28,268 bases of DNA from Candidatus Pelagibacterales bacterium (GTDB lineage Bacteria > Pseudomonadota > Alphaproteobacteria > TMED109). The translations under genes were made by a program, and so were the position numbers. Positions 24,481-28,268 of the stretch are shown piece after piece. The stretch spans positions 10,291 to 38,558 of the forward strand of contig NYVM01000064.1 in NCBI GenBank assembly GCA_002684605.1, given 5' to 3'. Within the stretch, counting starts at the first letter, position 1. Each line of letters starts with the position of its first letter. The notes beneath the pieces are model-generated. The model did not search any database. It saw nothing but the letters and a program-made list of their open reading frames with translations, and had not been told where the DNA came from.

Positions 24481-26289
24481 TTAAAGATTTTGTAAACTTA
24501 TTAATTCGCTGAATTTAGAATGAGTATCAAGTTTTAATTCCTCATATTTTCCTTTCTCAATAATTCTTCCTTTATCAAGTAAATAAATTTGGTCAACTTT
24601 TTTTATTGTTGATAGTCTATGTGCAATAATAATTACTGTTATTTTTCCACTAAGAGAGTCTATACTTTCTTGAATGTAATTTTCAGATTCAGAATCTAAT
24701 GCACTAGTTGCTTCATCCAGAATTAATATTTTTGGTTTTCGAAAGAGTTCTCTTGCAATAAATATTCTTTGTTTTTGACCACCCGAAAGAAGTATCCCTC
24801 TGTCTCCAACAAGAGTATTAAATCCGTTGGGAAGTGATTCTATGAAATCTAAAATATTTGCTCTTTTTGCAGCCTCTTTAATATTCTTAGATAAAGCAAC
24901 ATTTTTGTTAAAATTACCCGACCACATTGAAATATTATTAGCTATTGAATCATCAAATATTAAAGTGTCTTGAGAAACATAACCTATCTGCTTTCTCCAG
25001 ATTGATTTGTTGATATTATAAGACGGTAATCCATCAATTGATATTAAACCCTCATTTCTAACTTCATGTGTTAAAGTAATTAAGTCAACCAATGTAGTTT
25101 TTCCTGACCCTGATTCTCCAACAATAGCAATTGAACTTTTAAATGGAATTTTAAGTGAGATGGACTTAAGAACTTTTTTATCACTGTTTTTATAACTAAA
25201 ACTAACATTATCAAATTTTATGGAATCATTAAATTGAAGTATTTTTTTATCTCCGTCTACAGATTGGTTTATTTCTTGGCTTAAAAACTCTTTATGAACA
25301 AGTTCCATGCTCCCTATAAAAGTAAATAATCCTTGAAAAGAACTCTGAACAGCTATTGTAGAGTTCAACGCTCTGTAAAAAAGTGCAATTGAAACTAAAA
25401 TTGGTTCTAGCCTTAACTCAAAGACAAAGACTTGAATAGAAACAATAAACATTATAAAAACTACAGCTATTGGTTCTCTAACAGACTGAGTAAATGCTGA
25501 AGCTATCCCACCTTTTATTTGAGTTGAGGTAATTGTTGAAATTGAATTTTTAATATTTTTTTTTAAGATATTAATTTGATCAGTAGATATTAAATATTTA
25601 AATCCATGTAGAGATTGAATTAACCATCTGGTTAAAACACCATTTTCCTTGGCTAAAATTCTACCTAATTTTTGAACATATTTATTTAGCCCAAGAAAAA
25701 CTAAGAGAATTAATATTCCTGCACCTAAAGCCATTAAACCAAAAGAGAGAGTCATTAAGAACCCCAGCGTTAGTAATATTAATGTATTAATCATATGGGA
25801 CCCTAATAAAATTAATTGCTTAAAAGCCTCTAAAGCTCTTGTTGGTTGTTCATTAATTGTGTTAATTAAATCTCCAGTATTTTTAGTTGAATAATAACTG
25901 TATGTCATATTTGAATAGAGATTAAAGAGCCTGATTTTTATTTCCTTTAGAAGCATACCTCTCAGATATGCATTATACCCCAAAGCAGAAAAAGTCATTA
26001 CTCCTTTTATTAGAAATGCAAATGAAATTAAAATTAAAATAGATGAAAGGTCATTTGAAAATCCAAGAAATTCAATTAAATTATTAATGATTTTATTAAA
26101 TCCTATCTCAGATATATTCATCTGTGATGAATCAGAGATAGTAGAGAGTAGTGGCAATAACATTAAAATCCCGATACCTTCAAAAACAGAGGCAGTAACT
26201 GAAAGGAAGAAAATCAAGTACATTCTTTTACCAATGTAAATTTCAAAAACTTTTATATAACTAAATATATCTTTTATTGGCTTAAACAT
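24481..26289 (-). CDS. ABC exporter, MsbA/PglK-type half transporter
   Basis: A 602-residue fused permease-ATPase acting as a homodimer in the inner membrane. The permease (about 20-320) has six predicted helices. The ATPase has Walker A GESGSGKT (391-398), Q-loop VSQD (438-441), signature LSGGQ (501-505), Walker B ILILDE (521-526) and His557 (AHRLS). In glycan loci such proteins can flip lipid-linked oligosaccharides, as PglK does. A Wzx-type flippase is not seen in the window, so this is the likely exporter. Generic lipid or peptide export is the alternative. Confidence 0.88.
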   Translation of the reverse strand: MFKPIKDIFSYIKVFEIYIGKRMYLIFFLSVTASVFEGIGILMLLPLLSTISDSSQMNISEIGFNKIINNLIEFLGFSNDLSSILILISFAFLIKGVMTFSALGYNAYLRGMLLKEIKIRLFNLYSNMTYSYYSTKNTGDLINTINEQPTRALEAFKQLILLGSHMINTLILLTLGFLMTLSFGLMALGAGILILLVFLGLNKYVQKLGRILAKENGVLTRWLIQSLHGFKYLISTDQINILKKNIKNSISTITSTQIKGGIASAFTQSVREPIAVVFIMFIVSIQVFVFELRLEPILVSIALFYRALNSTIAVQSSFQGLFTFIGSMELVHKEFLSQEINQSVDGDKKILQFNDSIKFDNVSFSYKNSDKKVLKSISLKIPFKSSIAIVGESGSGKTTLVDLITLTHEVRNEGLISIDGLPSYNINKSIWRKQIGYVSQDTLIFDDSIANNISMWSGNFNKNVALSKNIKEAAKRANILDFIESLPNGFNTLVGDRGILLSGGQKQRIFIARELFRKPKILILDEATSALDSESENYIQESIDSLSGKITVIIIAHRLSTIKKVDQIYLLDKGRIIEKGKYEELKLDTHSKFSELISLQNL

Positions 26290-26320
26290 TTTTATATGTT
26301 TTTATTTTTGATGAAATAAA

Positions 26321-27589
26321 TCATAATCTTTTTGTTACTAATTTGTTATCAAAAAATCCTTTAACATCATATATTATTGACTTATTATCAACTTTAAGTT
26401 TATTAATATCAATTTTTAAAAAAGAATTGTGAGAAACAGCCAGAATTATAGCATCATATTTATTATTTGGTATTTTATTATGTACTTTCAAACTATAATC
26501 TTTATAAAAAGATTCAGTGTTTACCCAAGGATCGTATAAATCAACATCAATTAATTGTTTTTTTAATTTTTTGATTACATCAACAATTTTTGTGTTTCTG
26601 TAATCAGGACAATTTTCTTTAAACGTTACCCCCAAAATCAAAATTTTTAATCCCTTCAATTTTTTTTTAGACTTTTTTAATAAATCCATTACTTCATTTG
26701 CAACATATTCACCCATTGAGTCATTAAGCTCTCTTCCTGAAAGAATAATTTTAGGTTCATAACCCATAGATATTGATTTATCTGCAAGATAATGTGGGTC
26801 AACACCAATACAATGACCCCCAACTAAGCCAGGTTTAAAATTTAAAAAATTCCATTTTGAAGATGCGGCTTCCAACACGTCATTAGTGTCAATATTAATT
26901 TTACTAAATATTTTAGAAAGTTCATTTACAAATGCAATATTGATATCTCTTTGAGCATTTTCAATAACTTTTGCTGCTTCTGCAACTTTAATTGAAGATG
27001 CTTTGAATGTGCCTGCCTCGATAACTGAAGAATACAGTTTATCAATTTTATTTGCAACTTTAGGAAGTGATCCTGAAGTAATTTTTACAATTTTTTCAAT
27101 TGTGTGTTTTTTGTCACCTGGATTAATCCTTTCAGGAGAGTATCCACAATAAAAGTCATAATTAAACTTAAGTTTACTTATTTTTTCTAAAACGGGGACA
27201 CACTCTTCTTCAGTACAACCAGGGAATACTGTGCTTTCATATATAACAATATCACCTTTTGAAATTATACTTGCAACAAGTTCTGTTGCGTTTAACAACA
27301 TGGATAAATTAGGTGTTTTATCATGATTAATAGGTGTTGGAACTGTAATAATATAAATATTACAATCTCTTGCTAATTCAATATTATTTGAGATTGTCAA
27401 GTTATTGTCAATCGCATCTTTTAATTTATTTGAAGCAATTTCAAGGGTCTCATCATGGTAATTATTTAGTGCTTCTATCCTTCTTTTATTAATATCATAT
27501 CCCACGACCTTGTATTTCTTTGCAAATAAAACAGCTACAGGAAGACCCACATAACCAAGACCAATAACCCCAATTTTTATATTTTTCAT
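26321..27589 (-). CDS. UDP-HexNAc 6-dehydrogenase (TviB/WbpA/WbpO-like)
   Basis: A 422-residue NAD-dependent dehydrogenase turning a UDP-N-acetylhexosamine into its uronic acid. The NAD loop is GVIGLGYVGLP (7-17), followed by TVPTPIN (82-88), YESTVFPGCTEE, and catalytic Cys260 in GGHCIGVDPHYL (257-268). The GHCIGVDP wording is typical of HexNAc dehydrogenases rather than UDP-glucose ones. It overlaps the UDP-glucose dehydrogenase upstream by 4 bp. GlcNAc versus GalNAc specificity cannot be told. Confidence 0.88.
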   Translation of the reverse strand: MKNIKIGVIGLGYVGLPVAVLFAKKYKVVGYDINKRRIEALNNYHDETLEIASNKLKDAIDNNLTISNNIELARDCNIYIITVPTPINHDKTPNLSMLLNATELVASIISKGDIVIYESTVFPGCTEEECVPVLEKISKLKFNYDFYCGYSPERINPGDKKHTIEKIVKITSGSLPKVANKIDKLYSSVIEAGTFKASSIKVAEAAKVIENAQRDINIAFVNELSKIFSKINIDTNDVLEAASSKWNFLNFKPGLVGGHCIGVDPHYLADKSISMGYEPKIILSGRELNDSMGEYVANEVMDLLKKSKKKLKGLKILILGVTFKENCPDYRNTKIVDVIKKLKKQLIDVDLYDPWVNTESFYKDYSLKVHNKIPNNKYDAIILAVSHNSFLKIDINKLKVDNKSIIYDVKGFFDNKLVTKRL

Positions 27590-28268
27590 GATTTACCTAT
27601 AAAAAAAGTTCTAAACCCTAATGATTCTAGATACAATTTATCTAGTAAATTTCTTCCATCAAACACATATTTTGGATCACTCATAATTTTAAATATTTTT
27701 TTCCAATCATATTCAACAAATTCATCCCATTCTGTACATAAAGAAATTATACTTGAATTTTTTATACAATCATATGGATTTGTAAAAACAGTTACTCTTG
27801 ATAATCTCAGTTTTATTTCTTCATTTTCAATATTATTTTCTTTTAGAATATTTATAATATCTTCCCTTATTAGAGATTCCTTTACCATTGGGTCATATAT
27901 GTGGATAGTAATGTTATTGCTCAATAATTTATTGGCTAAGTAGATTGAAGCTGATTCTCTAGAATCATTTGTATTTTTTTTAAAAGCCCACCCTAAAATT
28001 GTTACAGTTTTATTAATGTTTTGATAATCTAGAGCATTGATAACAAGCTCTCCTATTCTTTCTGTTTGATAGTTATTAATGTTTACTACAGATTCCCAGT
28101 AATTTGCAACTTCATTTAAGCCATAATGTCTAGAAATATATACCAAGTTTAAAATATCTTTTTTAAAACAACTTCCTCCAAAACCTATTGAAGCTTTAAG
28201 GAAGCTCGACCCTATTCTTGAATCCATCCCAGTAGCTTTTGACACTTCTTCAATATTGGCTCCTGTTT
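27586..28268 (-). CDS. UDP-glucose 6-dehydrogenase, animal-like type, 5' partial
   Basis: The C-terminal half of a UDP-glucose dehydrogenase making UDP-glucuronate, running off the right edge. The frame is open to the edge (TGANIEE precedes the GTG at 28245, an internal Val). The catalytic Cys lies in GFGGSCFKKDILNLVY (codon 28168-28170). The long stretch through ANYWESVVNINNYQ, GWAFKKNTNDSRESASIY, IHIYDPMV, CTEWDEF and FDGRNLLD reads closer to animal UGDH than to short bacterial Ugd. Full length would be about 450-470 residues. It heads the minus-strand run inside the window. Confidence 0.9.
   Translation of the reverse strand, partial: TGANIEEVSKATGMDSRIGSSFLKASIGFGGSCFKKDILNLVYISRHYGLNEVANYWESVVNINNYQTERIGELVINALDYQNINKTVTILGWAFKKNTNDSRESASIYLANKLLSNNITIHIYDPMVKESLIREDIINILKENNIENEEIKLRLSRVTVFTNPYDCIKNSSIISLCTEWDEFVEYDWKKIFKIMSDPKYVFDGRNLLDKLYLESLGFRTFFIGKS

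Noticed and set aside
1..28268. tRNA, rRNA, CRISPR, transposon or phage features
   Set aside because: No cloverleaf-like, repeat-spacer or transposase-like sequence was recognised by eye; a tRNA scan was not possible.

Overview
The window is very AT-rich (roughly 30 percent GC or less by eye), gene-dense bacterial DNA. Long poly-A/poly-T runs are common, many genes overlap by 1-40 bp, and most starts have A-rich leaders rather than a clear Shine-Dalgarno motif. This suggests a streamlined, AT-rich, probably aquatic Gram-negative bacterium. The weak Shine-Dalgarno signals, a lipoprotein ending in SC and an animal-like UDP-glucose dehydrogenase would fit a Bacteroidota-like lineage, but that is inference and I cannot name a taxon. 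I saw no tRNA, rRNA, CRISPR array, transposase or attachment site. Nearly everything serves cell-surface glycan synthesis.

Left block, plus strand (1-6150): a truncated CBS-linked sugar nucleotidyltransferase, a capsule-synthesis-type glycosyltransferase, a polysialyltransferase-like protein, a divergent DAHP-synthase-like aldolase, a GT2 glycosyltransferase, a 98-residue fragment-like ORF and a GT4 glycosyltransferase. They are packed with overlaps as one operon that converges at about 6150-6180 on the minus-strand genes.

Middle block, minus strand (6162-11264): reading 5' to 3', a DUF4956 membrane protein, a CotH-kinase-like protein, a beta-helix lipoprotein and a VTC-domain protein, all overlapping. 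A SAM methyltransferase follows, split by a frameshift in an A10 tract.

Right block, minus strand (11338-28268): reading 5' to 3', a partial UDP-glucose dehydrogenase, a TviB/WbpA-type UDP-HexNAc dehydrogenase, an MsbA/PglK-type ABC exporter and a pseudaminic-acid-type pathway. That pathway contains PseC, a GNAT-aldo/keto reductase fusion, a HemL-like aminotransferase, PseF, PseI and PseG. A tailoring set follows: two 2OG-Fe(II) oxygenases, an amidohydrolase-fold protein, a methyltransferase, an ATP-grasp ligase (also split at an A10 tract), an SpsF-like cytidylyltransferase and a NodU/CmcH-type carbamoyltransferase. No PseB dehydratase is in the window.

Taken together, the locus probably makes, decorates and exports a nonulosonic-acid-containing surface glycan. 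The two least explained parts are the four-gene VTC/CotH/DUF4956/beta-helix operon and the tailoring set around the pseudaminate-like core. The two frameshifts at identical A10 tracts could be sequencing error, decay, phase variation or sites rescued by polymerase slippage.
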